Below, piece by piece: positions 10,129-19,043 of a stretch of DNA of 64,000 bases. The DNA comes from Streptomyces peucetius (GTDB taxonomy: Bacteria; Actinomycetota; Actinomycetes; Streptomycetales; Streptomycetaceae). The notes below the pieces were generated by a model that worked only from the letters and a program-made list of their open reading frames with translations, had not been told where the DNA came from and ran no database searches. The translations under genes and the position numbers were made by a program. The DNA is taken from NCBI RefSeq assembly GCF_025854275.1, contig NZ_CP107567.1, positions 7,006,001 to 7,070,000 of the forward strand, given 5' to 3'. The stretch's first letter is position 1, and every line of letters begins with the position of its first letter.

Positions 10129-10800
10129 ATGGAGAACGGTCCCCGGCCGAGGACCACCGGAGAACCGGCGTCCTGGCTTCCCTCGTTCAAGGCGCTCGCC
10201 TGCGCGGCGATCGCGGGCATCCTGCTCCTGGCCGTCGCAGTGCGGGAGGACCACCCGCCGCAGCCCTCGTCCGCCCAGGCCCGGTCCTCCTCCGCCCTGC
10301 CCGCGCCGCACGCCGCGCCGGTGCGCACCGTGGTCCGGCCGCTGCCCGAGTCGGATCCCGTCCGGCTGATGATCCCCGCGATCGGGGTGAACGCCCCCAT
10401 GACGCGACTGGAACTGGACGACACCGGTGCGCTGCTCCCACCGCCCGCCGACGAACCCGGCCTGGCCGGCTGGTACGGCGCCGGTACGGCACCCGGCGCG
10501 GTGGGGACGGCCGTTGCCGCCGGGCACGTGGACACCCCCATGGGGCCCGGTGTCTTCTACCGGCTCGGGGCGCTCACCAAGGGGGACACCGTCGAGGTCG
10601 TGAGGGAGGACGGACGAACGGCGGTCTTCTCGGTCGACGCCGTGGAGGTCCACGACAAGAGCGACTTCCCCGACGACCAGGTCTACGGGGATTCGGACCG
10701 GCCCGAACTGCGGGTGATCACCTGCGGCGGCGACTACTCCAGCAGCACCGGCTACCAGGGCAACGTCGTCGTCTACGCCACCCTGAGCGCGGTCCGGTAA
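10129..10800 (+). CDS. Class F-type sortase
   Basis: The 223-residue protein has an N-terminal membrane anchor (ALACAAIAGILLLAVAV), a proline-rich stalk, and a sortase barrel. Catalytic His133 is in AAGHVDT and Cys199 in VITCGGDY. Sortases cleave sorting signals and join surface proteins to the envelope or act as exported transpeptidases. The arginine often found in a YRDN segment of related enzymes reads YQGN here, so the third catalytic residue is not obvious. ATG 10129 is chosen because AAAGG lies about 9 bases upstream. The upstream gene encodes a likely partner surface protein. Confidence 0.8.
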   Translation: MENGPRPRTTGEPASWLPSFKALACAAIAGILLLAVAVREDHPPQPSSAQARSSSALPAPHAAPVRTVVRPLPESDPVRLMIPAIGVNAPMTRLELDDTGALLPPPADEPGLAGWYGAGTAPGAVGTAVAAGHVDTPMGPGVFYRLGALTKGDTVEVVREDGRTAVFSVDAVEVHDKSDFPDDQVYGDSDRPELRVITCGGDYSSSTGYQGNVVVYATLSAVR

Positions 10801-10873
10801 CCGGCCCCGGCCGCCCGGGCGCCGCCGACGACGCGAGCCGGCGGCTCACCCGGGCCCCCGGTGATCGTGTCGC

Positions 10874-12193
10874 TCATCCGATGCCCTGGCGGTCGGGCCG
10901 CAGCGCGAACGCACGCTCGGCCGACTCGGGCACCGTCCCCTCCACCGCCTGCACCAGCAGGGCCCGGTGCCGGGCGACGGGTTCGCGCCGCTCGGCCGGC
11001 ACGAGCCGCAGCAGGTCGTCGAACGCGGCCATCAGCCGCCGCGACACCTGCGGGTCGCGGACGGCCTGACCGCGGATCTCCGCGAAGCCGAGATCGACCA
11101 GATCGGCCCACCCGGGGCCCTCCTGCACCAGCCGCACCACGCCGTCACGGTCGCGGTGGTGCACGGCCCCCAGCGGCCGGCGCGCGGCTGCCGCCAGGAA
11201 CTGCACGATCCGGTCGACGCACTGCACGGCGGTGGTCGGATCGTTGACGGCCGACGACAGCGCCCGCAGCGCGATGTCGGACAACTGCCGCAGACCGAAT
11301 CCGAGATCCTGATGGAACGTCCGCTCCATGCCGACGGACACCGAGGACTGCAGCACCTGACCCGCCGGCAGATCCTTCTGCCGTCCCCGGTCGCTGTGCA
11401 CGGCGATGACCGGGGTCCCCGGCACCACGAAGTCCCCGATCCGGGGAACGAGCCGCAGCACCACGTCCTTGCGGCGGGCGACCCGTACGAGCCGGGACAC
11501 ATGCACGTCCCGCAGCGTTCCCGACCTCCCGCGGTGCAAGGCGGTCGCGACCTCCTCGGGCAGCGGCGCCCCGTCGGTGCCGTGCGCCGGCATCCGCTCC
11601 AGCACCCGGAACGACTCCCTCGTCACCCGGTCCACGACGGGCCCGACCCTCATCAGCTGGAGCGTCTGCGTCACATAGGCGATGAACAGCAGCAGACTCA
11701 GCCCCACCATCAGCAGTGTCAGCGCGCTCTGCAGCAGCGGCACCGAGACGACCAGCTCGGGGTCCTTCTCGCTGTCGTAGGAGGTCAGCACCAGCAGCGA
11801 CAGCAGGAACGTCGCCAGGAACACGGAGAACGTGGCCTTGCTGATCCGGCTCCGGATGAAGATCCGTACGACGCGGGGACTGAAGTTCCCCGCCGCCATC
11901 TGCACGGCGACCAGCGAGATGCTGAACACGACACCGATGAAGGTCATCATGGCCGAAGCGATCGTGGTCACGATCGTCCTGGCGTCCTCCGCCCATGTGA
12001 TCAACGTGTGCACGGCGTCGAAGTCGCGGTCCCGGCGGAGCGACTCCAGCAGCGCCGCGTCGACAGCGTCGGCCAGCAGCCACAGCACGAAGACGAGCAC
12101 GAGCGCCGCGGTCGGGGCGAACCAGAAGGTGTCCCGCAGATGCTCGCGCAGCGGGGACATCGGCCGCGGCTGCCGGTGGGTACGAAGGCTCAC
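10874..12193 (-). CDS. DUF2254 membrane protein
   Basis: The 439-residue protein matches the DUF2254 family: four hydrophobic segments in the first 190 residues (including FAPTAALVLVFVLWLLADAV and TFSVFLATFLLSLLVL) and a soluble C-terminal half. The conserved block QVLQSSVSVGMERTFHQDLG and ALSSAVNDPTTAVQC is present. The biochemical role of the family is unknown; it sits in the cytoplasmic membrane. It is monocistronic, convergent with the sortase gene, and its start lies about 160 bp from a divergent tRNA gene. Confidence 0.82.
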   Translation of the reverse strand: MSLRTHRQPRPMSPLREHLRDTFWFAPTAALVLVFVLWLLADAVDAALLESLRRDRDFDAVHTLITWAEDARTIVTTIASAMMTFIGVVFSISLVAVQMAAGNFSPRVVRIFIRSRISKATFSVFLATFLLSLLVLTSYDSEKDPELVVSVPLLQSALTLLMVGLSLLLFIAYVTQTLQLMRVGPVVDRVTRESFRVLERMPAHGTDGAPLPEEVATALHRGRSGTLRDVHVSRLVRVARRKDVVLRLVPRIGDFVVPGTPVIAVHSDRGRQKDLPAGQVLQSSVSVGMERTFHQDLGFGLRQLSDIALRALSSAVNDPTTAVQCVDRIVQFLAAAARRPLGAVHHRDRDGVVRLVQEGPGWADLVDLGFAEIRGQAVRDPQVSRRLMAAFDDLLRLVPAERREPVARHRALLVQAVEGTVPESAERAFALRPDRQGIG

Positions 12194-12357
12194 GCCCCGA
12201 CCGTAGTCTCACGCGGCGCATCCGTACGGATACACGCTGTGCAGGGCCCGTTTACCGGCTCGCCGGCGTGCCTGACCACGCAATATGCGGGTGAGAGGCA
12301 CCTCGAAGCCCTGGTATTGTTGTCCATGTCGCCGCGGGAAACCGGGGCCGACCACCG

Positions 12358-12445
12358 GTCCGGGTGGCGGAATGGCAGACGCGCTAGCTTGAGGTGCTAG
12401 TGCCCTTTATCGGGCGTGGGGGTTCAAGTCCCCCCTCGGACACCA
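12358..12445 (+). tRNA. tRNA-Leu (anticodon GAG)
   Basis: A class II tRNA cloverleaf of 88 bases with encoded CCA. The acceptor arm is GTCCGGG/CTCGGAC with one G-U pair. The anticodon arm is CTAGC-TTGAGGT-GCTAG, giving anticodon GAG for CUC codons. The long variable arm TGCCC/GGGC and the TTCAAGT T-loop are typical of leucine tRNAs. A 3' terminator follows directly. Confidence 0.95.
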
Positions 12446-12450
12446 GCAGG

Positions 12451-12476
12451 ACCCCAGCCGAGCTGGGGTCTTTTTT
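12451..12476 (+). terminator. Intrinsic terminator of tRNA-Leu
   Basis: ACCCCAGC (12451-12458) pairs with GCTGGGGT (12462-12469) around a 3-base loop, followed by CTTTTTT. This is a canonical U-tract terminator, rare in high-GC streptomycete protein operons but common after stable RNA genes. Confidence 0.88.
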
Positions 12477-12559
12477 GCTTTTCGACGGCACGGAGCGGAT
12501 CGTCCCACCGCGCGCTCACGGCCGACTCGCGTGGGAGCCGGCCGTGGGGCGCGTCCCGG

Positions 12560-13108
12560 TCAGACGGTGCAGCCCAGCTGCTTCTTCACCTTCGGCACGA
12601 AGTCCACGATGAAGGATTCGATCTGCTTGCGGCGTTCGTCGACGTCACCCCCGGCTTGGCCGTCGACGGTCACGAGCACGCTGATGTGGTCCGCCTTCGG
12701 ACCGCCGCAGCCGGTGTTGACCATGGCGCTGGCGTCGCCCAGCGCCCCCAACCCGGCGAAAGGGAGATCGTTCAGCTTCTCGCGGTTGCGGAACCGGAAA
12801 TCCTCGGAGGGATCCATCGGGTCGTAGAGTCTGTCCACTTTGCTGACCCGGATCCAGATCACCTTCTTGCCGTCCACCCGGATCTCGCAGTGGCCGCGTG
12901 TGTCCTCTCCCGTCTCGATCAGGGACTCACCGGTGACCTTGAGTTTCTTGCCGTCGAAGAGGAAGGGGTCGAGCTTCGTCTCGTCGAGCGTGACCCCGCA
13001 GGCCTCTTCTGGGACGGTGTACTCCCGGCCGCCCCCACACGCCGCGAGGGAGAGTGCGAGGCACGCGGTGATTGCGAGAGCCGCCGATCGGCGGCGTGCT
13101 TTCGTCAT
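12560..13108 (-). CDS. Secreted lipoprotein, DUF3558-like
   Basis: The 182-residue product has a lipoprotein signal (MTKARRRSAALAITACLALS) with lipobox LAAC at Cys24. Cysteine spacing in the mature part (ACGVTL, HCEI, NTGCGG, LGCTV) resembles the DUF3558 group of actinobacterial lipoproteins. Its ATG overlaps the stop of the upstream large gene by four bases (ATGA), so it is the last gene of the WXG100-like operon. Function is unknown; operon context suggests an envelope-side partner of an exported protein. Confidence 0.72.
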   Translation of the reverse strand: MTKARRRSAALAITACLALSLAACGGGREYTVPEEACGVTLDETKLDPFLFDGKKLKVTGESLIETGEDTRGHCEIRVDGKKVIWIRVSKVDRLYDPMDPSEDFRFRNREKLNDLPFAGLGALGDASAMVNTGCGGPKADHISVLVTVDGQAGGDVDERRKQIESFIVDFVPKVKKQLGCTV

Positions 13109-14316
13109 TGGATGCCTGCCACTCCTTCGGCCTTCTTGTTGCCGTCGTTGGCAGAGCCCTCGATCTGGGAGTAGGCGCCCTGGTCTTTGGAGTAGCCCTC
13201 GTGTGTCGGGTCCTCCGCCCAGTCCTTGTTCTGCTGGTACCAGACGTCAGCGAGTGACTGCAGCTCCCGGCGGCGGTTGGCGTATGTCTCGGTGTGATCG
13301 GCGGTAGCCTGGTTGTTGATCCTGTTCTGCTCGTCCTCGAGCATCTTCGCGGTGATCAGGTCCACACCTCGCTGCACGGCGTCGCCGGCCGGGTGCCACG
13401 GCGTGAGGAGACCGCCCACGATGTGGTACCTCCACGACTTCTCCCACGAGGCGTCGGCGAGGGCCTCTCCCTTGTCGGTGTTGGTCGCCTGGTAGCGGGC
13501 CTCCTCCAGGAAGCCGACCGTGCGGCCGGCACGGTCGAGGCTGTCCTCGGGGTGGGCCTTCTCGGTGAGGATGTCGGCCACCATCGACTGGTGCATGACC
13601 TGGGTGAGGGTCTGGTAATCGTCCCGGTTCCGCGAGATCTGCTTGCTGACCTCCATCAGCTGCCCCGAGTCCAGCTCATGCTCGACGAGGGGGCTGCTCA
13701 TCGCCTTGTGCACCCAGTCACCGTGGTTGCCCATGGCGTACGCCATGCTGTCGCGCATCTCCGGCGGGAAGTCGTTGCCGGTGCTCGCCAGGATGGCCAG
13801 GGAGCGCTTCATGGCCTCCCGCTGCTCGGTGGTGTGCTCCGCGAACTTCGCACCGGATTCCGGGTCGGTGCCCCCCGACACCGCCGCGAACATGGCCTTG
13901 CCCGCGGCGTCCTTCGCCTCGTTCGGCCCGTCGTCCAGCGGTGAGTCGTCGAAGTACGGCCGGTCCTTGAGCACCCACTGCGCGTTGTCCTGTGGCTCCT
14001 TCGCGTTGAAGAAGTCCGTCGAGGCGTCCGGGCTGTTGGCCAGAACTGTGAGGAAGCCGTTCATCGGGTCGCGGCCGAACTCGGAGTCGCCGATGAAGTT
14101 CAGCTTGGGCATCGGCAACGCATTCCAGAATTTGTCCGGCAGCTTGAACTCCTTTTCCTTGGCGACCAGGTCGTTGCCGTACCGGGTGAGGAACTGGTCG
14201 TCGTAGTCGCCGGTGCGCATGAGGTTGCTCATGACCTGGTAGCCCGAGACGGTGCCGTTACGCGTCTGGTAGCGCTCCCCGGAGAGCCTCAGCATGTCGT
14301 TCTCCCCCTGCCGCAT
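13105..14316 (-). pseudogene. C-terminal part of a WXG100-operon protein split by an amber codon
   Basis: This 403-codon frame is in phase with the upstream gene (14332-15183). Only one TAG codon and five sense codons separate them, so the two once formed, or still form by readthrough, one protein of about 692 residues. The segment is helical and polar (for example GYQVMSNLMRTGDYDD and YANRRRELQSLADVWYQQN) without recognisable catalytic motifs. Translation could restart at ATG 14316, but no strong ribosome site is obvious beyond a GGACAG. It may be functional as a second polypeptide, a readthrough product, a real pseudogene, or reflect a single base error. Confidence 0.6.
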
Positions 14317-14331
14317 CGCAGGGCTGTCCGA

Positions 14332-15183
14332 CTAGGTCGCGCCGCCAAGGACCGTACCGAGGTTCTTCTGGAACTCGCCGAGCTGGTCGAGCTGGGTGCG
14401 GGTCAGCTCGTTCGGGTTGTCGGGGCTGGACAGGTCCGCCCAGAACTCCAGCATGCCCTTCGGGCCGACCTGGGTGGCGAACTTTTCCTGGAACAGCGGG
14501 TCGTTCCTGTACGAGGCGAGCAGCCCGTTGAGCTTCTGGAACTGCTCGGGCGACATCTCGTCGCCGTGCTCCTCGATGAGCTTCGTGGCCTCTTCCGCCT
14601 TGCGCAGCGCTTCGATCGCGGAGTCCCGGTCGCCGTACGAGGCGCCGGAGAAACCGTACTCAGCCTGGTCGACCAGGGCGCGCAGCACGGTCGCCGCCGT
14701 CGAGTCGCTTTCCGTCGCACGGTTCAGGATGCGCTGGACATCGTCCCGCAGGTGCTCCGCATCCTGCGGTGAATGGTCGGGGATTTCGTGGCCCTTCGCG
14801 GCACGGTCCGGGTGGAGGATCACCGTCACGGTGAAGCCGCCGCCGCCGATCGGGGTCACCGTGAGGTTTTTCTTGCGGCCCCGCTCCAAGGCCTGATCGA
14901 GCCCCAGTTTGTAGCCTTCGAGCTCGTCGCGGGTGCCCCGCAGGATGTCATGGATCGACTTGGCCTCAGTGTGGGCGTCGCCGAACTCGCCTGCGGTCTT
15001 GGTGACGAACTCACGCGAGACCGTCGCGTTCGCACCCGCGCAGTTGGCCCTGTCAGCCTTTGCCTTGAGATCGTCACGGGCATCCGTCTCCAGCGTCTTG
15101 AGCTTGTCCACCACCCCCTTCCAGGCCGTGATCGCCTGGTTGAGCTGAGTGAAACTCGCGTGGCGCAGCGTCTCGAGGTCCAT
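14332..15183 (-). CDS. WXG100-like N-terminal part of the split protein
   Basis: The 283-residue frame begins with a helical WXG100/ESX-like region (TQLNQAITAWKGVVDKLKTLE) and continues with a helical middle domain. It ends at TAG (14332-14334). The reading frame continues beyond that codon in phase, so this is probably the first 41 percent of a longer protein. The ATG shares one base with the upstream TGA, indicating translational coupling. Such proteins are exported by ESX/type VII-related machinery in actinomycetes, but no secretion ATPase is present in the window. Confidence 0.6.
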   Translation of the reverse strand: MDLETLRHASFTQLNQAITAWKGVVDKLKTLETDARDDLKAKADRANCAGANATVSREFVTKTAGEFGDAHTEAKSIHDILRGTRDELEGYKLGLDQALERGRKKNLTVTPIGGGGFTVTVILHPDRAAKGHEIPDHSPQDAEHLRDDVQRILNRATESDSTAATVLRALVDQAEYGFSGASYGDRDSAIEALRKAEEATKLIEEHGDEMSPEQFQKLNGLLASYRNDPLFQEKFATQVGPKGMLEFWADLSSPDNPNELTRTQLDQLGEFQKNLGTVLGGAT

Positions 15184-15572
15184 CAGCGCTGCGTCCTCTC
15201 CGTGAATCCGGCGTCAAGTGTCGCGATACTGCTCACGACGCTGTGGATGTGGTACTCGTCACCGGCGTGGGCGCCCTTGGTGTAGTCCATGTGGTTGGAG
15301 ATGTGGGCACAGGCGTCCAACAGGGTTTTGAGCTGCTTCTCCCACTTGTCCTGCACATGATTGAGCGCTCCGCCCAGTGCGAAACCCTGGGTGCTCAGGT
15401 CCTTGGCGGCGGTCTGGCTGATGGACCAGGCGTCACGGCCATTTTTGCCCAGATTGTCGAACAGCCGGAACGCTGCGTCACCGACCGCCGCGAGGTCCTG
15501 CTGACTGGCCCTCAGCTCAGGGCCACCGGAGGACGCACCGCCCCCCTCGGCCGGGAGGCCGTTGAGGTGCAT
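15183..15572 (-). CDS. Small WXG100-like helical protein
   Basis: The 129-residue product consists mainly of two predicted helices with a short loop and a tryptophan-containing turn (VQDKWEKQLKTLLDAC), as in ESAT-6/WXG100-type proteins. It lacks a signal peptide. It is the first gene of a three-gene operon with the split large protein and a lipoprotein, with overlapping stops and starts. Its role is likely as a partner or chaperone of the larger exported protein; this is inference from operon logic. Confidence 0.66.
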   Translation of the reverse strand: MHLNGLPAEGGGASSGGPELRASQQDLAAVGDAAFRLFDNLGKNGRDAWSISQTAAKDLSTQGFALGGALNHVQDKWEKQLKTLLDACAHISNHMDYTKGAHAGDEYHIHSVVSSIATLDAGFTERTQR

Positions 15573-15849
15573 TGCCGTCGAACCTCCGTCAGCGGCCTCG
15601 CTCTTGAGTTACTCCCACTCGTCCCAGGCCATTCAGGCCCCCTCCCCCGTGCTGTCCGCTCTCCTGTTCAGGAGCGAAACAAGATTCGATCTTTCATGCC
15701 GAGTGTCAACCTAGCAACTGGCAGTCCCGGCAGGGCTCCCGGACGGGCTGCCGGCAGAGCGGTCCCGTCTGCGGCGAGGCCTGTTGGCGCGGACTGCTGC
15801 ACGAGAACGGGTGTGTCTGGTGGTGCGCGAACGTCCTAGGGTGAGCGGC

Positions 15850-16278
15850 ATGATCTCTGAGGGAATCGGCGGCGCCCCGCGAACCCGGTGGGCGGCCGCC
15901 GTGGCGGCGGTCCTGACGGTGGCCGTGGGACTCGGGGTCAGGGCGCTGCTGGGGGGAAGCGTTGCCGAACACGCGGGGGACGCGCTGTACACCGTCCTGA
16001 TCCTCGCCCTGGTGGTTCTCGTTGCCCCCCGGCTGCGGCCGCTGACGGCCGCCGGTGCGGCGCTGGCGTTCAGCTGGGCGGTCGAGCTGTTGCAACTCAC
16101 GAATGTGCCCGCCGAGTTGTCCCGGCGCAGTGTCGTCGCCAGGCTCGTCCTGGGCTCCACTTTCAACGCGCCCGACCTCCTCTGGTACGCCGTGGGCGCG
16201 GCCGCGGGGTGGTGCGGCCGCCGTGCGCTCGCCGGCCGCCGGGCTCGGCCGGCCCCGGCGTCCGCCGCCCGCTCCTGA
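15850..16278 (+). CDS. DUF2809 integral membrane protein
   Basis: The 142-residue protein has four hydrophobic segments (AAVAAVLTVAVGLGVRALL; LYTVLILALVVLVAP; LTAAGAALAFSWAVELLQL; LLWYAVGAAAGWCG). The conserved WAVELLQL and APDLLWYAVGA match the DUF2809/VanZ-like group. Function is unknown. The frame is open further upstream, but ATG 15850 begins just before the first membrane span. A GTG nine bases earlier is an alternative. It stands alone. Confidence 0.7.
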   Translation: MISEGIGGAPRTRWAAAVAAVLTVAVGLGVRALLGGSVAEHAGDALYTVLILALVVLVAPRLRPLTAAGAALAFSWAVELLQLTNVPAELSRRSVVARLVLGSTFNAPDLLWYAVGAAAGWCGRRALAGRRARPAPASAARS

Positions 16279-16387
16279 CGCCGCTCGCCCCGGCGCCACC
16301 CGGAGGCGCCGCCGGAGGGTTGCGCTCAGATGAGCGCGCGCGTCACGATCTGATCTCGGCCGCTTCCGGAGTCTTGCGTTCCAGGTC

Positions 16388-16424
16388 ATGGAAACGTTTC
16401 CATCTCCTCGTGTAAACGTTTCCA
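16388..16424. promoter_or_regulatory. Two phased LacI-family operators upstream of the ribose operon
   Basis: ATGGAAACGTTTCCAT (16388-16403) is a perfect 16-base palindrome. TGTAAACGTTTCCA (16411-16424) is a second copy with one mismatch in its outer arm. Their centres are 22 bp apart, two helical turns, so two dimers could bind the same DNA face. The core AAACGTTT is the classical LacI/RbsR-type operator. They lie 59-95 bp before the repressor gene and probably give autoregulation of the whole operon. Confidence 0.85.
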
Positions 16425-16482
16425 TGGGTTCATCGGCCCATGGCGCGAAGGCTCACGGAAACCACAAGGAGGTGGTCCGGAC

Positions 16483-17508
16483 ATGGCCGGCATCAAGGAT
16501 GTCGCCGCTGCGGCGGGGCTGTCCGTCGCCACGGTCTCGCGGGCGCTCAACAACCACCCGTCCGTCAGCCCTGACGCCAGGGCCCGCGTCCTCGCCGCCG
16601 TCGAAGCGCTCGGCTACCGTCCCAACGCCGTCGCCCGGTCGCTGCGCACCGACCAGACACGCACCATCGGACTCGTCATCAGCGACGTCCTCAACCCGTA
16701 CTTCACGGAGCTGGCGCGCTTCGTCGAGGAAGAGGCCCGCACCCTCGGCTACAGCGTCATCATCGGCAACGCCAACGAGGAGCCCGACCTCCAGGACCAT
16801 CACGTCCGCACGCTCCTCGAACGACGCATCGACGGACTGCTCGTGTCGCCCGCCGACGGACGCTCCCCGCTGATGGTGGACGCGGCGGGTGGCCGGACGC
16901 CCATGGTCTTCGTCGACCGCTGGATCCCCGGCGTCGACGTCCCCGTCGTCCGCGCCGACGGCCGGCAGGCGATCCGCGACCTGGTCGCCCATCTGCACGG
17001 CCTCGGCCACCGCCGGCTCGCCATCATCGCCGGCCCGGCGGCCACCACCACCGGCCACGAACGCGTCGAGGCCTTCCGCGAGGCGCTGCGGGAGTACGGG
17101 CTGCCCCTGCCCGACGCGTACATCGGGCAGGGCGACTTCCAGGCCGACAGCGGCCGCCGCGTCACCGAGGAGTTCCTCGCGCTGCCCGAGATGCCCGACG
17201 TCGTCTTCGCCGCCGACAACCTGATGGCCCTCGGCGCACTCGACGCCGTCCGCGCCCGGGGCCTGCGCGTCCCTCAGGACATCGCCCTCGCCGCGTTCGA
17301 CGACATCCCGTGGTTCGTCCACACCGATCCGCCGGTCACGGCGATCGCGCAGCCCGTCGCCGACCTGGCCAGAGCCGCCGTACGGGCACTGGTCGACCTG
17401 ATCGAGGGCAGGCCCCCGCAGTCCGTGACCCTCCCCGCCCGCCTCGTCGTACGCCGCTCCTGCGGCGAGACGCCCTCCACCCCCTCCCCGAACAGGAGCA
17501 ACTTGTGA
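16483..17508 (+). CDS. LacI-family repressor of the ribose operon
   Basis: The 341-residue protein has an N-terminal LacI HTH (IKDVAAAAGLSVATVSRALN) and hinge (GYRPNAVARSLRT), then a periplasmic-binding-protein-like sugar domain with FDDIPWF near the C-terminus. The ATG follows AAGGAGGT with 9-base spacing. Two palindromes of its expected operator type lie directly upstream. The stop overlaps the GTG of rbsA by four bases, so regulator and transporter are in one operon. It most likely releases DNA when ribose or a phosphate derivative binds, as for RbsR. Confidence 0.88.
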   Translation: MAGIKDVAAAAGLSVATVSRALNNHPSVSPDARARVLAAVEALGYRPNAVARSLRTDQTRTIGLVISDVLNPYFTELARFVEEEARTLGYSVIIGNANEEPDLQDHHVRTLLERRIDGLLVSPADGRSPLMVDAAGGRTPMVFVDRWIPGVDVPVVRADGRQAIRDLVAHLHGLGHRRLAIIAGPAATTTGHERVEAFREALREYGLPLPDAYIGQGDFQADSGRRVTEEFLALPEMPDVVFAADNLMALGALDAVRARGLRVPQDIALAAFDDIPWFVHTDPPVTAIAQPVADLARAAVRALVDLIEGRPPQSVTLPARLVVRRSCGETPSTPSPNRSNL

Positions 17509-19043
17509 GCAGCCAGGACGAGTTGCTGCGCATCGAAGGAATCCGCAAGACGTTCCCCGGCGTGGTCGCCCTCGACTCCGTCGACTTCGACCTGCGCCGC
17601 GGCGAAGTGCACGTCCTCCTCGGCGAGAACGGAGCAGGCAAGAGCACCCTCATCAAGATGCTTTCGGGCGCCTACCGCCCCGACAGCGGGCGCATCCTCG
17701 CCGAGGGACACGAGGTCCGCATCCACGGCGCGCAGGACGCCGAACGTCTCGGCATCGCCACCATCTACCAGGAGTTCAACCTGGTGCCCGACCTGACGGT
17801 CGCCGAGAACATCTTCCTCGGCCGTCAGCCGCGGCGCTTCGGCATGATCGACCGCAGGACGATGGAGGCGGAGGCGCAGAAGCTTCTCGACCGTGTCGGC
17901 GTGCGGGTCTCGCCCCGGGCGCGCGTCCGTGAACTGGGCATCGCCCGCCTCCAGATGGTGGAGATCGCCAAGGCCCTCAGCCTCGACGCCCGCGTCCTCA
18001 TCATGGACGAGCCGACCGCCGTCCTGACCTCCGAGGAGGTGGACAAGCTCTTCCGGATCGTCCGGCAGCTGCGCGCCGACGGCGTCGGCATCGTGTTCAT
18101 CACCCACCACCTCGAGGAGATCGCCGCACTCGGCGACCGCGTCACCGTCCTGCGCGACGGCCGCTCCGTCGACCAGGTACCCGCCTCGACCCCCGAGGAC
18201 GAGCTCGTACGGCTCATGGTCGGCCGCTCCATCGAGCAGCAGTACCCGCGCGAACGCCCGAAGACCGGCGAGCCGTTGCTCTCCGTCCGCGGACTGACCC
18301 GTAACGGCGTCTTCCACGACGTCAGCTTCGAGGTGCGGGCCGGAGAGGTCGTCGGCCTCGCCGGACTCGTCGGCGCCGGCCGCACCGAGGTCGCCCGCGC
18401 CGTCTTCGGCGCCGACCCGTACGACAGCGGCAGCGTCGACGTCCTCGGCCGGGCCCTGCCCACGCACGACGTCACCGCCGCGATGGGTGCCGGCCTCGGC
18501 CTCGTACCCGAGGACCGCAAGGGCCAGGGCCTGGTCCTCGACGCGTCCGTGCAGGAGAACCTGGGCCTGGTCACCCTGCGTTCGGCGACCCGCGCCGGGC
18601 TCGTCGACCTCAAGGGCCAACGCACCGCCGCCGCGCGGATCGCCGAGCAGCTCGGTGTACGGATGGCAGGTCTCGGCCAGCACGTACGGACCCTGTCGGG
18701 CGGCAACCAGCAGAAGGTCGTCATCGGCAAGTGGCTGCTCGCCGACACCCGGGTGCTCATCCTCGACGAGCCCACCCGGGGCATCGACGTCGGCGCCAAG
18801 GTCGAGATCTACCAGCTCATCAACGAGCTCACCGCCTCCGGGCACGCCGTCCTCATGATCTCCAGCGACCTGCCGGAGGTGCTCGGCATGAGCGACCGGG
18901 TGCTGGTCATGGCCCAGGGCCGGATCGCCGGCGAACTCGACGCGCAACAAGCCTCCCAGGACGCGGTCATGGCCCTCGCCGTCACCGCGAACCCCACGAC
19001 GAACACCGCAGTGAACGAAGAGGAGAGCCCCCGTGGCCACTGA
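17505..19043 (+). CDS. rbsA: Ribose ABC transporter ATPase (two nucleotide-binding domains)
   Basis: The 512-residue protein has two ABC domains. The first has Walker A GENGAGKST (res 40-48) and Walker B LIMDEPTA with a degenerate signature. The second has the relaxed P-loop GLVGAGRTE, signature LSGGNQQ and Walker B LILDEPTRGID, as is usual for sugar importers of the RbsA/MglA type. GTG 17505 follows AGGAG and overlaps the repressor stop. It energises the membrane protein encoded next. Confidence 0.9.
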   Translation: MSSQDELLRIEGIRKTFPGVVALDSVDFDLRRGEVHVLLGENGAGKSTLIKMLSGAYRPDSGRILAEGHEVRIHGAQDAERLGIATIYQEFNLVPDLTVAENIFLGRQPRRFGMIDRRTMEAEAQKLLDRVGVRVSPRARVRELGIARLQMVEIAKALSLDARVLIMDEPTAVLTSEEVDKLFRIVRQLRADGVGIVFITHHLEEIAALGDRVTVLRDGRSVDQVPASTPEDELVRLMVGRSIEQQYPRERPKTGEPLLSVRGLTRNGVFHDVSFEVRAGEVVGLAGLVGAGRTEVARAVFGADPYDSGSVDVLGRALPTHDVTAAMGAGLGLVPEDRKGQGLVLDASVQENLGLVTLRSATRAGLVDLKGQRTAAARIAEQLGVRMAGLGQHVRTLSGGNQQKVVIGKWLLADTRVLILDEPTRGIDVGAKVEIYQLINELTASGHAVLMISSDLPEVLGMSDRVLVMAQGRIAGELDAQQASQDAVMALAVTANPTTNTAVNEEESPRGH

